Position numbers and translations under genes: made by a program
Shown here: piece by piece, positions 1 through 9,274 of the stretch
Layout: each line of letters opens with the position of its first letter
Numbering within the stretch: the first letter of the stretch is position 1
Notes under the pieces: generated by a model
What the model was told of the DNA's origin: nothing
What the model saw: the letters and a program-made list of their open reading frames with translations, nothing else
Databases searched by the model: none
Assembly: GCA_034331105.1 (NCBI GenBank)
Contig: JAXQGB010000014.1
Coordinates: 62,001 to 126,000, forward strand
Reading direction: 5' to 3'
Source: Caenicola sp034331105
GTDB lineage: Bacteria; Synergistota; Synergistia; Synergistales; Synergistaceae
Length of the DNA stretch: 64,000 bases

Positions 1-474
1 GTCACCTTTGCTGACTCGGCAGACTATCCTCCTCGCCAGTATACCAGCGATCTGGACAAGAAGGAAACGGCCGTTTTCTGACTTGGCCCCTACGTAGAAA
101 CGCTCATTTATCTCGGAGGCTTTAGGTGCTATCGCGAACCACTTCTTGCCGGGGACATATTTGACATATTCGACCCTTCCTGATGTCGGGAAACGGTTCA
201 CATGAACATCAAACCCATTCATGAATATGCCGATTTTTGTTGCCCTGCCGGTATACTCGTGATCAACTTCCTCTATTTCGACCACCTTGCCGTCAGCGGG
301 GCTCACCCATCCTGCAGGCGCATCCGGGACTCTCTCCGGATCACGGTAAAACCAGATCGCCAGCATCATGGGAAAGGCAAGTATCACGGATATCCACGGA
401 GAGATCAATCCTCCCCCGATCACCATGAACGCCAGTCCGCCTATTGTTGGCAGTCCGTCACGCGCGAGCTTCAA
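1..474 (-). CDS. psd: Phosphatidylserine decarboxylase proenzyme, 3' part cut by window edge
   Basis: The 158 codons present begin LKLARDGLPTIGG, then a hydrophobic hairpin, FYRDPER, VSPADGKV and FDVHVNRFP, which are hallmarks of the short pyruvoyl-dependent Psd family that makes phosphatidylethanolamine at the inner membrane. Expected length is about 210 residues; the C-terminal GS self-cleavage site lies off the window, so processing cannot be checked. The start is TTG at 474-472, and it overlaps the gyrA stop (TTGA), so translation is probably coupled to gyrA. No ATG fits: the first in-frame one is inside the membrane segment. Recognition is strong; the start is inferred from family length and from the conserved N-terminus. 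Confidence 0.88.
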   Translation of the reverse strand, partial: MKLARDGLPTIGGLAFMVIGGGLISPWISVILAFPMMLAIWFYRDPERVPDAPAGWVSPADGKVVEIEEVDHEYTGRATKIGIFMNGFDVHVNRFPTSGRVEYVKYVPGKKWFAIAPKASEINERFYVGAKSENGRFLLVQIAGILARRIVCRVSKGD

Positions 475-2930
475 TCAAGTTCTCCTTCGCCCTCGGTCCT
501 TATTATGCTTACGTCTGCCACAAAATCTCCGTCATCCAGCCTTACCACTTTGTATCCTGTTGCGGTACGGCTTAGGCTTGAGACTTCGTTGGTGTTTATG
601 CGGACCATCCTGCCCTTGCTGCTTATGACGACTATTTCCTGATCATCAGCAACGCCCCATGCTCCTACCAGTTTTCCTGTTTTATTTGAGAGCTTCATCG
701 CCCTTACTCCGTAACCGGCACGATGGTGCTGGGTAAACTCTGAGTATTTTGTCCTCTTGCCTATTCCCTGCTCGCTTATGAAAAATACCTGACGGCCTTC
801 TGTGACGACATCGCAGCCAACCACAGAGTCTCCGTCATCAAGTCTCATTCCGCGAACTCCCTGCGCCTGTCTCCCAAGCGGACGGAACTCTTCTTCCAGG
901 ACTCTCAGTGTCTGTCCCATGGATGTTGTAAGAAGCAGTTCATCTTTTCCGCTGGTCACACGTACCCTTGCTATATTGTCATCCGGGACGAGAGTCAGGA
1001 CCCTGCGGCCGGCTCTCGTTAGACCTTCAAGCTCTTCGACAGGAAGGCGCTTTGCAGTTCCTTTGCAAGTGACAAAGAAGACATACTTAGCCCCGTCAAG
1101 GCTGCTGTCTTTTATCGCTACCACACGTTCTTCCTTTTCCAGTGTCACTATTGTCCCTACAAGCTTGCCTTTGCCTGTTTTGGGTTCCGGCAGGGAAAAG
1201 CCCCTTACCCCGAATACTCTTCCCAGACTTGTGAAAAGGTATAGTGTCCTGTGGGTATTTGTTATGGTAAGAAGTGCTATTTCATCTTCGGCCTTTGTAG
1301 TAACGCCTTTTACCCCTTTGCCACCCCTTGACTGTACCCTGTAATCCTGCAGCGGCATGCGTCTGATATAACCATCCCTGCTTAGCGCAACGACGATCTC
1401 CTCTTCAGGTATCAGGTCTTCATCGGATACCTCTTCAACGGAGTTTTCTATGTCCGTCCGCCTCTTATCGGAATACTGCCTGCGGATCTCCATCAGTTCA
1501 TCCTTTACTACTGAATCAAGGATCACCTGGCTTCCAAGGATGCTTTTGTAACGCTCGATATCCATGATAAGCTGGGTCATCTCACTGTCGAGCTTCTCCC
1601 TCTCAAGGCCTGTAAGTCTCTGCAGACGCATATCGAGTATTGCCTGAGCCTGGATCTCAGTGAAATCAAGCGCTTCGATGAGGCTGTTTCTGGCAGTAGC
1701 TGCGTTGTCTGATCCCCTTATGATCCTTATGACTTCATCAATGGCATCCAGAGCCCTCAGCAGGCCCTCAATTATGTGAGCGCGGTCTTCTGCCTTCCGA
1801 AGCCTGTATTCAGTCCTTCTTCGGACAACCGTTCTGCGGTGGTCAAGAAACACCCAGACCATCTCTTTGAGCGGCAGTTCACGAGTCTCTCCGTCAACGA
1901 TCGCGAGGTTGATCACCCCAAACGTACTCTGGAGCTGTGTCCTTATGTAGAGCTGACGCAGGACCAGATTAGGGTCCGCATCACGCTGAAGCTCTATGAC
2001 TATCCTCATTCCTTCTCTGTCAGACTCGTCCCTTAGGTCGGAAATGCCGTCTATCATTCCATTTTGTACACACTTAGCTATCGTTTCTATAAAGTTGGTT
2101 TTATTAACCATGTAAGGTATCTCAGAGATTATTATGCTCTGTTTGCCCTTACGGCTGTCTTCAACATCGACACGCCCTCTGACTGTGAGCTTGCCTCTTC
2201 CTGTGCGGTATGAATCTATGATCCCTTCGCGGCCAACGATTATTCCTCCGGTTGGGAAATCAGGCCCGGGCATAAGGGTCATCAGTTCCCCCAACTCTGC
2301 ATCGGGATTTTCCAGCAGTGCACAGCAGACATCAATAGCTTCGCCAAGGTTATGGGGAGGCATGTTTGTCGCCATTCCTACAGCTATACCTGTGCTTCCG
2401 TTTACAAGAAGGTTGGGGATCCTGGAGGGAAGTACAAGGGGTTCAACCAGGGATTCGTCAAAATTTGGACCCCATTCAACCGTTTCTTCGTTGATATCAG
2501 CAAGCATCTCTTCTCCGAGAGAATGGAGCCTGGCTTCTGTGTAACGCATTGCTGCCGGCGGATCTCCGTCGATCGAACCAAAGTTTCCCTGCCCATCGAC
2601 CAGAGGATATCTCAGGCTGAAGTCTTGTGAGAGCCTCGCCATTGTGTCGTAAATTGCCGAGTCGCCGTGCGGGTGGAATTTACCCATAGTCTCACCGACA
2701 ATACGGGCTGATTTTTTGAAAGCCTGGTTATGTCTGAGACCAAGCTCGAGCATAGCAAAGAGAACTCTTCTCTGGACCGGTTTCAGGCCATCTTTTGCAT
2801 CCGGCAGTGCCCTGCCGACAATGACGCTCATAGCATAATTTAGATAACTCTGCTTTATTTCCTCTTCCAGCGGAAGAGTAATTACTTTATTGACTTCGAA
2901 TATACTTGCCTGTTTATTTTTATGATCCAC
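471..2930 (-). CDS. gyrA: DNA gyrase subunit A
   Basis: This is the DNA-cleaving subunit of gyrase, which introduces negative supercoils with GyrB. Numbering here is from an upstream ATG at 2957: the catalytic tyrosine is Tyr139 (AAMRYTEARL). The quinolone region HPHGDSAIYDTM keeps Ser100 and Asp104, equivalent to E. coli Ser83 and Asp87, so no classical resistance change is visible. The GyrA box QSRGGKG near residue 540 separates it from ParC, and C-terminal beta-pinwheel repeats follow. I prefer the GTG at 2930 because GGGGGCG lies seven bases upstream, whereas the ATG at 2957 has no ribosome-binding site and abuts a hairpin. psd overlaps its stop codon. Confidence 0.95.
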   Translation of the reverse strand: MDHKNKQASIFEVNKVITLPLEEEIKQSYLNYAMSVIVGRALPDAKDGLKPVQRRVLFAMLELGLRHNQAFKKSARIVGETMGKFHPHGDSAIYDTMARLSQDFSLRYPLVDGQGNFGSIDGDPPAAMRYTEARLHSLGEEMLADINEETVEWGPNFDESLVEPLVLPSRIPNLLVNGSTGIAVGMATNMPPHNLGEAIDVCCALLENPDAELGELMTLMPGPDFPTGGIIVGREGIIDSYRTGRGKLTVRGRVDVEDSRKGKQSIIISEIPYMVNKTNFIETIAKCVQNGMIDGISDLRDESDREGMRIVIELQRDADPNLVLRQLYIRTQLQSTFGVINLAIVDGETRELPLKEMVWVFLDHRRTVVRRRTEYRLRKAEDRAHIIEGLLRALDAIDEVIRIIRGSDNAATARNSLIEALDFTEIQAQAILDMRLQRLTGLEREKLDSEMTQLIMDIERYKSILGSQVILDSVVKDELMEIRRQYSDKRRTDIENSVEEVSDEDLIPEEEIVVALSRDGYIRRMPLQDYRVQSRGGKGVKGVTTKAEDEIALLTITNTHRTLYLFTSLGRVFGVRGFSLPEPKTGKGKLVGTIVTLEKEERVVAIKDSSLDGAKYVFFVTCKGTAKRLPVEELEGLTRAGRRVLTLVPDDNIARVRVTSGKDELLLTTSMGQTLRVLEEEFRPLGRQAQGVRGMRLDDGDSVVGCDVVTEGRQVFFISEQGIGKRTKYSEFTQHHRAGYGVRAMKLSNKTGKLVGAWGVADDQEIVVISSKGRMVRINTNEVSSLSRTATGYKVVRLDDGDFVADVSIIRTEGEGELD

Positions 2931-2962
2931 TTTTACGCCCCCGAACTGCTTTACCATATGAC

Positions 2963-2985
2963 AAGCGGCGGTGCTTCCGCCGCTT
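2963..2985 (-). terminator. GC-rich hairpin between nitroreductase and gyrA
   Basis: A 9-bp perfect stem (AAGCGGCGG / CCGCCGCTT) with a 5-base loop lies between the nitroreductase stop and gyrA. There is no T-run after it in the minus direction, so it may be a weak terminator, an attenuator or an mRNA end. It sits directly against the ATG at 2957, which is one reason to prefer the downstream GTG start for gyrA. Confidence 0.45.
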
Positions 2986-3028
2986 TATCTGCAAGACTTG
3001 TCTATTTTACCACCAGAGAGTTCCATTT

Positions 3029-3562
3029 TCACCACTTATTACGGTGCAGTGAATGTGGGTCTATCCCTTTGTGGGGATCCTTTGTTTCAAGAGGCCAGCC
3101 TATTGCAGCAATGCTCATAAGCGCAACATCGGCCGGTACATTTATAAGCGATTTGAGTCTTCCTTCAAGGTCGTTGTCCCCCCGTTTGGCCCCAAGCCAT
3201 ACTGACCCGAGTCCAAGCGCATTAGCAGAAAGAAGGATGTTCTGCATTGCTGCAGAGCAATCCTCTTCCCAGTACCTTATGACCTTGCCTTCACGTTCCG
3301 TTTCAGCACATACTACAATAGCAAGAACAGCTGTTTTAAGCATCTTTCCGTATGGGTGCAGCTCGGCCATCCTGTCAAGTATCTCTCTCTTGTCTATGAC
3401 CACAAAATGCCATGGATGGTAGTTGTTTGCGCTTGGCGCCGCGCATGCACACTCCAAGATGATCTTCACATAAGCATCATCGATATGCTTTGTCGGATCG
3501 AACCTGCGGATGCTTCTTCTGGTCAGGATATTGTCGATAGCTTCCTGGTTTATCTGAGTCAT
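3029..3562 (-). CDS. Nitroreductase family protein
   Basis: An FMN-dependent oxidoreductase of about 177 residues. The N-terminal RRSIRRF motif contacts FMN phosphate, CAAPSANNYHPWHF is the usual second motif, and ALGLGSVWLGA lies near the C-terminus. Members reduce nitro compounds, quinones or enones with NAD(P)H; the substrate cannot be read from sequence. The ATG at 3562 is preceded by AGGAG with six-base spacing; an in-frame TTG at 3583 overlaps the regulator's stop but has no site of its own. It is probably co-transcribed with the upstream Lrp-type regulator, 17 bases away, which may control it. Confidence 0.85.
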   Translation of the reverse strand: MTQINQEAIDNILTRRSIRRFDPTKHIDDAYVKIILECACAAPSANNYHPWHFVVIDKREILDRMAELHPYGKMLKTAVLAIVVCAETEREGKVIRYWEEDCSAAMQNILLSANALGLGSVWLGAKRGDNDLEGRLKSLINVPADVALMSIAAIGWPLETKDPHKGIDPHSLHRNKW

Positions 3563-3579
3563 TAAGACTCCTGCTCCGA

Positions 3580-4056
3580 TCAATGACCGTTGCTGTTTGC
3601 CGGTTTTACAGGATCTATCGACCTTCCGAGAACTGGTGAAGAGAGTACTATTGCGGTAGTAGTCATGCCGCAGCTTCCCATCTGGCTTATTACATCTTCA
3701 AGGTGCCCTACCGAAGATACTACTACTTTAAGGATCACTCCGTCGCTTCCTGTAAGATGGTGACATTCAAGGACTTCCGGTATTGCCCTGGCCAGTTCGT
3801 CGGACTGGGCAAGAAGCGCTACAGGGATCGCAAGACGGATATACGCCATTATCGGATATCCGACCTTGGACTGATCTACTACTGCCTTGTAACCCATTAT
3901 TATCCCCGCGTCTTCCATACGGCGGACCCTCTCCGCAACCGCCGGAGAAGAAAGACCAACTCGTCTTCCAAGTTCGTTGAATGATATTCTTCCGTCTTCC
4001 TGAAGTATTTTCAGTATCTGTATTCCGATGTCATCGAGCAATTTGCCGGTTAACAT
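3580..4056 (-). CDS. Lrp/AsnC family transcriptional regulator
   Basis: 158 residues. The N-terminal winged helix-turn-helix (ILQEDGRISFNELGRRVGLSSPAVAERVRRMEDAGII, residues about 16-54) is typical of AsnC/Lrp regulators, and the rest matches the RAM/ligand-binding alpha-beta domain that binds amino acids and forms octamers. An A/T-rich 200-bp gap precedes it and the start ATG has GGAGG upstream. As the first gene before the nitroreductase it may regulate itself and that gene, or be a global amino-acid sensor; the effector is unknown. The C-terminal tail (PVKPANSNGH) is a little longer than usual. Confidence 0.87.
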   Translation of the reverse strand: MLTGKLLDDIGIQILKILQEDGRISFNELGRRVGLSSPAVAERVRRMEDAGIIMGYKAVVDQSKVGYPIMAYIRLAIPVALLAQSDELARAIPEVLECHHLTGSDGVILKVVVSSVGHLEDVISQMGSCGMTTTAIVLSSPVLGRSIDPVKPANSNGH

Positions 4057-4262
4057 GGATACACCTCCGCTTCCTTATTAAATGAAACTATTTTCAATAT
4101 TGCACACCTATATATTAAGGCATTATTTAAAAAAATGGAAGAGCAGCCATAATTTTTTTTGTTATCATCAAAAATAATAATTTATTTAGAAAGTCTGTAA
4201 AGTAAAATTTTGCATTCTGTCGGTCACAGTAAGTTCTGTTATTTATCGCTTCAGATCAGCTT

Positions 4263-7200
4263 TCAGATCTCCTGCGCCCTTTGTCTTTTAGAAAGGCTGT
4301 TAGCGACAGCCCATGCCGCAGCCATAGAGTGAAGACACGGCACCCCTGCAGATGAAGCGCTTCTCCTGAGTTCAGCTCCGTGCATTATATGGCGTTCATT
4401 TCCTCCCGGGATATTCAGCACCAGGTCCCAGTCTCCCTTCCTGAGTCTTCCCACAAGCTCTTCCTGCGGGACAGTGTTGACTTCGATGCCCCATTTGGAG
4501 AGATATTCGGATGTGCCTGATGTGGCATCGACTTTCCATCCGAGAGAAGTGAACTGGGCAGCTGTCGACATTGATTCTGCCTTCTGAGAATCCGCTATGC
4601 TCATCAGTATCCTTCCTTTTGCGGGGGGCATCCATCCGGCTCCCTCCAATCCGTCCATCATCGCGTCTGCAAGGTTGTCCCCGAGCCCAAGGCTTTCTCC
4701 CGTAGACATCATCTTCGGTCCAAGTTTTGGATCGATCCCGGGAAGTTTGTCATTAGAAAAGACCGGGACCTTTACTCCCCACTGACCGCTTTTTGGCAAA
4801 ATGCCAAGTCCATATCCCATATCCGTCAGTTTTTCTCCGAGGGCTACGCCTACAGCCAGATCGACCATTGGTATTTTTGATATTTTACTGCATATCGGGA
4901 CAGTACGGCTTGCCCGCGGGTTCGCCTCGATTATCCAGAAGAGACCGTCCTTAAGAACGAACTGTATGTTGAGAAGGCCATGGATGTCAAGCTCTTTTGA
5001 TATCATTTTTACAGTTTCAAGGATCTGTTTCTGCTGCTCATCAGTAAGAGAGAAGCTTGGAAAAACTGCTATCGAATCACCCGAATGGATGCCGGAAGGG
5101 TCAATATGTTCAAATATACCCGGGATCAGAACATCTTCGCCGTCACAGACAGCGTCGCATTCAAATTCCTTGCCCTGGAGGAAACGGTCGATCATCACCT
5201 TTTGTCCCTGCACAGCATCAAAAGCCTCTGAGAGAACTTCGATCATTTCCTTTTCGCTGTAGACTGTCTTCATTGCGACCCCGCCTATTACGAAGCTTGG
5301 CCTTATCATCAAAGGGTACCCCAGATCCAGGGCAACTTTACAGGCTTCATCCACGGAAGCCACATCAACACCTTCAGGCTGGGAAATATTCAGTTTGCTG
5401 AGAAGTCTTGAGAATTTGCCTCTGTCTTCTGCAGCGTCAATAACATTCTGATCGGGACCGAGAAGCCTGATCCCCTCAGCGGCCAGGTCAAGGCCAAGTC
5501 TGAGCGAGGTCTGTCCTCCGAAACAGGCGAATACCCCCTTGGCTCTTTCACGCTCAAGTACAGCCATTGCATCATCGATGTAGAGAGGCTCCAGATAGAG
5601 TGCATCGGAGATATCATGGTCCGTGCTTACTGTTTCAGGATTGACATTCATCATTATTGCCCTTATACCTCTTCTGCGCAGCGCTTCGACAGCTTTTACA
5701 CAGCAATAATCGAACTCTACCCCTTGGGCGATCCTTATCGCGCCTGAACCGAGGACGGCTATGCCTCCCTCGCTCTCTTCCCACGGATCGCTCTTTACTC
5801 CATAGGCCGCATAGTAGTAGCCTGAACCGGAAGGAAATTCTCCTGCGCACCCATCTACTTCACGGTAGCCTGTATGACAGTTTTCTGACTCAAGTATCTT
5901 TAATGTCTCATCTTTTGATATCCCGGCAGATGCCGATATGCGGCTTATTGACATGCCGTTCATCCTTGCAGAAACGACATTTCCATTTACTGGTCCGTCT
6001 TCTTCCAGATATTTTTCCGCCAGCTGTATCTTATTGAGCTGTTCAATGAAATATTTCCTGATATGGGTCTTTTTAGACATCTCATCAACAGATACCGAGC
6101 TCCTTCTGAGAAGTTCAGTGATGGCTTCGAGCCTAAGATAGGTCGGAGCTGTTATCTGTTCCCATAGTTTCCTCGTCTCCCACGAACGCATCCTCCTGTC
6201 TGGAAGGTACCTTCCCCTTTCAAGGGAACGGCAGGCCTTTACGAGAGACTGAGCGAATGTGGCACCAAGAGCAAGGACTTCTCCTGTGGCTTTCATCCTC
6301 GGTCCGAGAGAGGAATCAGCCTGCGGAAAAGTGTCGAAAGGCCACGAGGGGACTTTCACCGCTACGTAATCAAGTGCAGGTTCAGACAATGCGCTGCCCG
6401 CTCCCGTGACCGGATTTGCCATCTCAGTGAGGTCCATGCCTATTGCAATTTTTGCGGCCATCCTCGCTATAGGATATCCTGTAGCCTTGCTTGCAAGGGC
6501 GCTTGACCTGCTTGCCCTCGGATTTACTTCTATAACGTAATATTCATTGCCGTCAGGTGAGAGTGCAAACTGAACGTTGCACGCGCCGCGGATCTCAAGA
6601 ACATCCACTATTTTTAAAGCCGCGGTCCGGAGCATCTGCCATTCCCTGTCTGTCAGGGTAAGGGCAGGGGAAACCACTATCGAATCTCCCGTGTGTACAC
6701 CCATGGGGTCTATGTTCTCCATGCTGCATACTGCCAGGGCGTTTCCAATGTTGTCCCTGACCACTTCTACTTCTATCTCATGCCAGCCTTCAAGATAACG
6801 CTCGATCAAAGCCCTTCCGACGGGAGATGCTGTAAGGGCATCTTCCACCTGGACTACAAAGTCTTCTATATTCCTGACGACCGAGTTGCCCGATCCTCCA
6901 AGCGTGAAGTCCGGGCGAAGTATAAGCGGAAGCGGCGAATGCATCGCAAATTCCTGAGCGCCTGCGACAGAAGATATACCCCTGCTTGCGATTATCGGCT
7001 GACCGGCATCTATCATTGCCTTCCTGAAAGGTTCCCTGCCCTCTGCACGTTCTATCGCTTCAGGCTGTGTGCCCAGGACCCTGCATTCGTATTTATCCCA
7101 CATTCCTCTTTTATTGCATTCCATACAGAGGTTAAGCCCCGTCTGTCCACCCAATGTCGCAACTACACCATCCGGCCTGTATTCAGACAGGATCTCCTCT

Positions 7201-7418
7201 ACTACTTCGGGCAGCAGAGGCTTTATGCAGACAATATCAGCAACGGTGAGGTCCGTCTGGATAGTGGCAGGGTTGCTGTTAAGAAGAAGCACTTCGCAGC
7301 CTTCCTCTTTGAGGGCACGGCAGGCCTGACTTCCGGCGTAATCAAACTCGGCGGCCTGTCCTATGCGTATCGGTCCCGAGCCAAGGACAAGTACTCTTTT
7401 TATGCTGTTATCCTTCAT
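4263..7418 (-). CDS. carB: Carbamoyl-phosphate synthase large subunit
   Basis: 1051 residues, the normal length. It makes carbamoyl phosphate from bicarbonate, ATP and glutamine-derived ammonia for pyrimidines and arginine. Two homologous halves are visible, each opening with VLGSG(P/A)IRI and carrying an ATP-grasp domain (FTLGGSG and FVIGGVAM loops; ENPRASRSSAL-type motif VNPRASRS, and ANPRASRT in the second half). The C-terminal 130 residues are the MGS-like allosteric domain. It follows carA by two bases, so the two are translationally coupled. No defect is seen. Confidence 0.96.
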   Translation of the reverse strand: MKDNSIKRVLVLGSGPIRIGQAAEFDYAGSQACRALKEEGCEVLLLNSNPATIQTDLTVADIVCIKPLLPEVVEEILSEYRPDGVVATLGGQTGLNLCMECNKRGMWDKYECRVLGTQPEAIERAEGREPFRKAMIDAGQPIIASRGISSVAGAQEFAMHSPLPLILRPDFTLGGSGNSVVRNIEDFVVQVEDALTASPVGRALIERYLEGWHEIEVEVVRDNIGNALAVCSMENIDPMGVHTGDSIVVSPALTLTDREWQMLRTAALKIVDVLEIRGACNVQFALSPDGNEYYVIEVNPRASRSSALASKATGYPIARMAAKIAIGMDLTEMANPVTGAGSALSEPALDYVAVKVPSWPFDTFPQADSSLGPRMKATGEVLALGATFAQSLVKACRSLERGRYLPDRRMRSWETRKLWEQITAPTYLRLEAITELLRRSSVSVDEMSKKTHIRKYFIEQLNKIQLAEKYLEEDGPVNGNVVSARMNGMSISRISASAGISKDETLKILESENCHTGYREVDGCAGEFPSGSGYYYAAYGVKSDPWEESEGGIAVLGSGAIRIAQGVEFDYCCVKAVEALRRRGIRAIMMNVNPETVSTDHDISDALYLEPLYIDDAMAVLERERAKGVFACFGGQTSLRLGLDLAAEGIRLLGPDQNVIDAAEDRGKFSRLLSKLNISQPEGVDVASVDEACKVALDLGYPLMIRPSFVIGGVAMKTVYSEKEMIEVLSEAFDAVQGQKVMIDRFLQGKEFECDAVCDGEDVLIPGIFEHIDPSGIHSGDSIAVFPSFSLTDEQQKQILETVKMISKELDIHGLLNIQFVLKDGLFWIIEANPRASRTVPICSKISKIPMVDLAVGVALGEKLTDMGYGLGILPKSGQWGVKVPVFSNDKLPGIDPKLGPKMMSTGESLGLGDNLADAMMDGLEGAGWMPPAKGRILMSIADSQKAESMSTAAQFTSLGWKVDATSGTSEYLSKWGIEVNTVPQEELVGRLRKGDWDLVLNIPGGNERHIMHGAELRRSASSAGVPCLHSMAAAWAVANSLSKRQRAQEI

Positions 7419-7420
7419 CG

Positions 7421-8473
7421 TTATCTCTCCCCTGACTCGCGAACGTGTGAGACAAAATTATCAAATATGTATCCTGCGTCTTCCGGTCCCGGTGACGCTT
7501 CCGGATGGAACTGAACGCTGGACGCGTCAAGATCCTTATGGAGCAGGCCTTCGACAGTTCCGTCCCCAAGGTGCCTGAATGATACCTCAAGCCCGGTCCC
7601 TTTAAGGCTTTCTTCTGTAACAACATACTGGTGGTTCTGGCTTGTCAGTATTCCTCTGCCGGTGGCGGTGTCGATCACCGCCTGATTCGCACCCCTGTGC
7701 CCGTACCTGAGCTTATGTGTCATTGCCCCGCAGGCTCTTGCCAGGAGCTGATGTCCAAGACATATCCCAAGCACAGGTTTTTTTCCAAGGATCTTCCTTA
7801 TCTCTCCTGCCTCAAACCCAAGCACCGATGGATCTCCCGGGCCGTTGCTCAGTATGATCCCGCTTACTCCGCTGGAAAGAATATCCTCTGCTTTCGTGGT
7901 GTTCGGAAACCTGACCACCCTGAATCCTCTTCCTGCGATGCTCCTTAATATATTTTCCTTTGCCCCGTAATCTAACACACCGATCGAAAGAGCACCTTCT
8001 CCAATAACTTCGACCTCTTTGCAGGAAACTTTACTCACCATGTCATGAGGAAGTTCTTTCATTTGAGGGAGCGCCGGTTTGTGATCGAGCCTGCCCATTA
8101 TCGAACCAAGTTCACGGATCTTTAATATAAGCTGTCTTGTATCTGCGCCATCTACCAGTGGCCTACCGTTTTCAGCCATCCATGAACTGAGAGAACCAAA
8201 CCGTCCATTTTCTGTTTCATCAAGACTGGATACCAATGCTGCAGAAAGCCAAACTCGTCGTCCTTCAAGCCTTTCTGTGTCGACTCCGTATATCCCTATG
8301 GGAGGGAATGCGAAGACTACGATCTGTCCGCAGTAAGAAGGGTCGGAAAGGGTCTGAGGGTAGCCGCATCCTGCAGTAGTGAATACGACTTCACCTTCGA
8401 CCGGGGCTGTGAGTTCGCCTTTTCCGCTCCAGACAGTTCCGTCAGCAAGCGTAAGGAACAGGTTGCTTTTCAT
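7421..8473 (-). CDS. carA: Carbamoyl-phosphate synthase small (glutaminase) subunit
   Basis: 350 residues. The N-terminal CPSase small-chain domain begins LTLADGTVWSGKG; the class I glutamine amidotransferase domain follows with the nucleophile Cys in GICLGHQLLA and the His-Glu pair in QFHPEAS. It hydrolyses glutamine and channels ammonia to CarB. The ATG has GGAG about nine bases upstream. Transcription probably starts near 8599 from the promoter at 8606-8633, leaving a leader of about 125 bases in which I saw no convincing attenuator. Confidence 0.96.
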   Translation of the reverse strand: MKSNLFLTLADGTVWSGKGELTAPVEGEVVFTTAGCGYPQTLSDPSYCGQIVVFAFPPIGIYGVDTERLEGRRVWLSAALVSSLDETENGRFGSLSSWMAENGRPLVDGADTRQLILKIRELGSIMGRLDHKPALPQMKELPHDMVSKVSCKEVEVIGEGALSIGVLDYGAKENILRSIAGRGFRVVRFPNTTKAEDILSSGVSGIILSNGPGDPSVLGFEAGEIRKILGKKPVLGICLGHQLLARACGAMTHKLRYGHRGANQAVIDTATGRGILTSQNHQYVVTEESLKGTGLEVSFRHLGDGTVEGLLHKDLDASSVQFHPEASPGPEDAGYIFDNFVSHVRESGER

Positions 8474-8605
8474 GTTTGGTATCTCCTTTGTCTTATATAA
8501 AATAGGAAATTTGTTTCAAATTTTTTTCCGGCAAAATAGTTTACTAAACCTAAAATTTAGTTTTGTTTATTATGTATTTTTACCTAGGGTTCAAAGTTCT
8601 TGAGT

Positions 8606-8633
8606 ATTATAACGTTGAATCTTGATTCGTCAA
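8606..8633 (-). promoter_or_regulatory. Sigma70-type promoter for carAB
   Basis: Read on the minus strand, TTGACG (8633-8628) and a perfect TATAAT (8611-8606) are separated by 16 bases and point at carA. The A/T-rich flanks and the position about 130 bases before the start codon support it. Confidence 0.7.
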
Positions 8634-8739
8634 GAGTATTTATTTGATTACAAAGCAAGTTACAGCAAAAGTTCAATCGGTTGCATAATTCCTTGATATT
8701 TTTTTACATATTATAATTTAACTGAGGTGAAAGAAAAAC

Positions 8740-9252
8740 ATGGAACATAGTTTTGAGCCGATCATCGACCAAGGATCAAGGCTGCTTATCCTGGGCTCTC
8801 TTCCCGGGGTAATGTCTTTGAAGAAAAATGAATATTACGCGAACAGACAAAATAGATTCTGGGATATTATATATTCTGTTCTTGGCAGGCCTCTTTGCAC
8901 AGACTACCTTTCAAAGGTCATGTTATTACATAACAATCAGATAGCCCTCTGGGATGTGATCAAAAGCGCGGACCGCGCAGGAAGCAGCGACAGCAACATT
9001 AATGCCGCCATTCCGAACGACATTCCCAAGCTCATTCATGATCACCCCGGGATATCCTTCATTATTTTCAACGGCCGTTTCTCATTCAACACCTATAAGA
9101 AATTTTTCGGCAAGCCGCATGTGCCGTTCGAAGTACTGCTCTCAACAAGCCCCGCATGCGCAGGGAGAGACGCGGAAAAGTTTGATATGTGGGAGAGGGC
9201 CGTAAAGGGCGCATTGGAGGAAGACATTAAAAATCTTCACAGCGCCCTCTGA
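8740..9252 (+). CDS. DNA-deoxyinosine / uracil-mismatch glycosylase (MUG-like)
   Basis: 170 residues. The N-terminal motif LGSLPGVMSLKKNEYYANRQNRFW is typical of the hypoxanthine/uracil-DNA glycosylase branch of the UDG superfamily that removes deaminated bases (EC 3.2.2.15 type), and LLSTSPACAG near the C-terminus is the second motif. The start ATG follows GAGGTG at eight-base spacing. It is a lone gene transcribed opposite to carAB on one side and convergent with the MacB operon on the other. Confidence 0.82.
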   Translation: MEHSFEPIIDQGSRLLILGSLPGVMSLKKNEYYANRQNRFWDIIYSVLGRPLCTDYLSKVMLLHNNQIALWDVIKSADRAGSSDSNINAAIPNDIPKLIHDHPGISFIIFNGRFSFNTYKKFFGKPHVPFEVLLSTSPACAGRDAEKFDMWERAVKGALEEDIKNLHSAL

Positions 9253-9274
9253 AAAGAGATCATTTGGATAGATA

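Noticed and set aside
802..1344. 180-codon open frame antisense to gyrA
   Set aside because: Ser/Thr/Pro-rich shadow of a conserved gene, with no initiation signals.
6693..7514. 273-codon open frame antisense to carB/carA
   Set aside because: It lies wholly over conserved carB and carA, lacks a ribosome-binding site and reads as low-complexity shadow sequence.
8693..8717. Promoter TTGATA/TATAAT before the DNA glycosylase gene
   Set aside because: The two hexamers are only 13 bases apart, too close for a sigma70 promoter. The -10 alone may be real.
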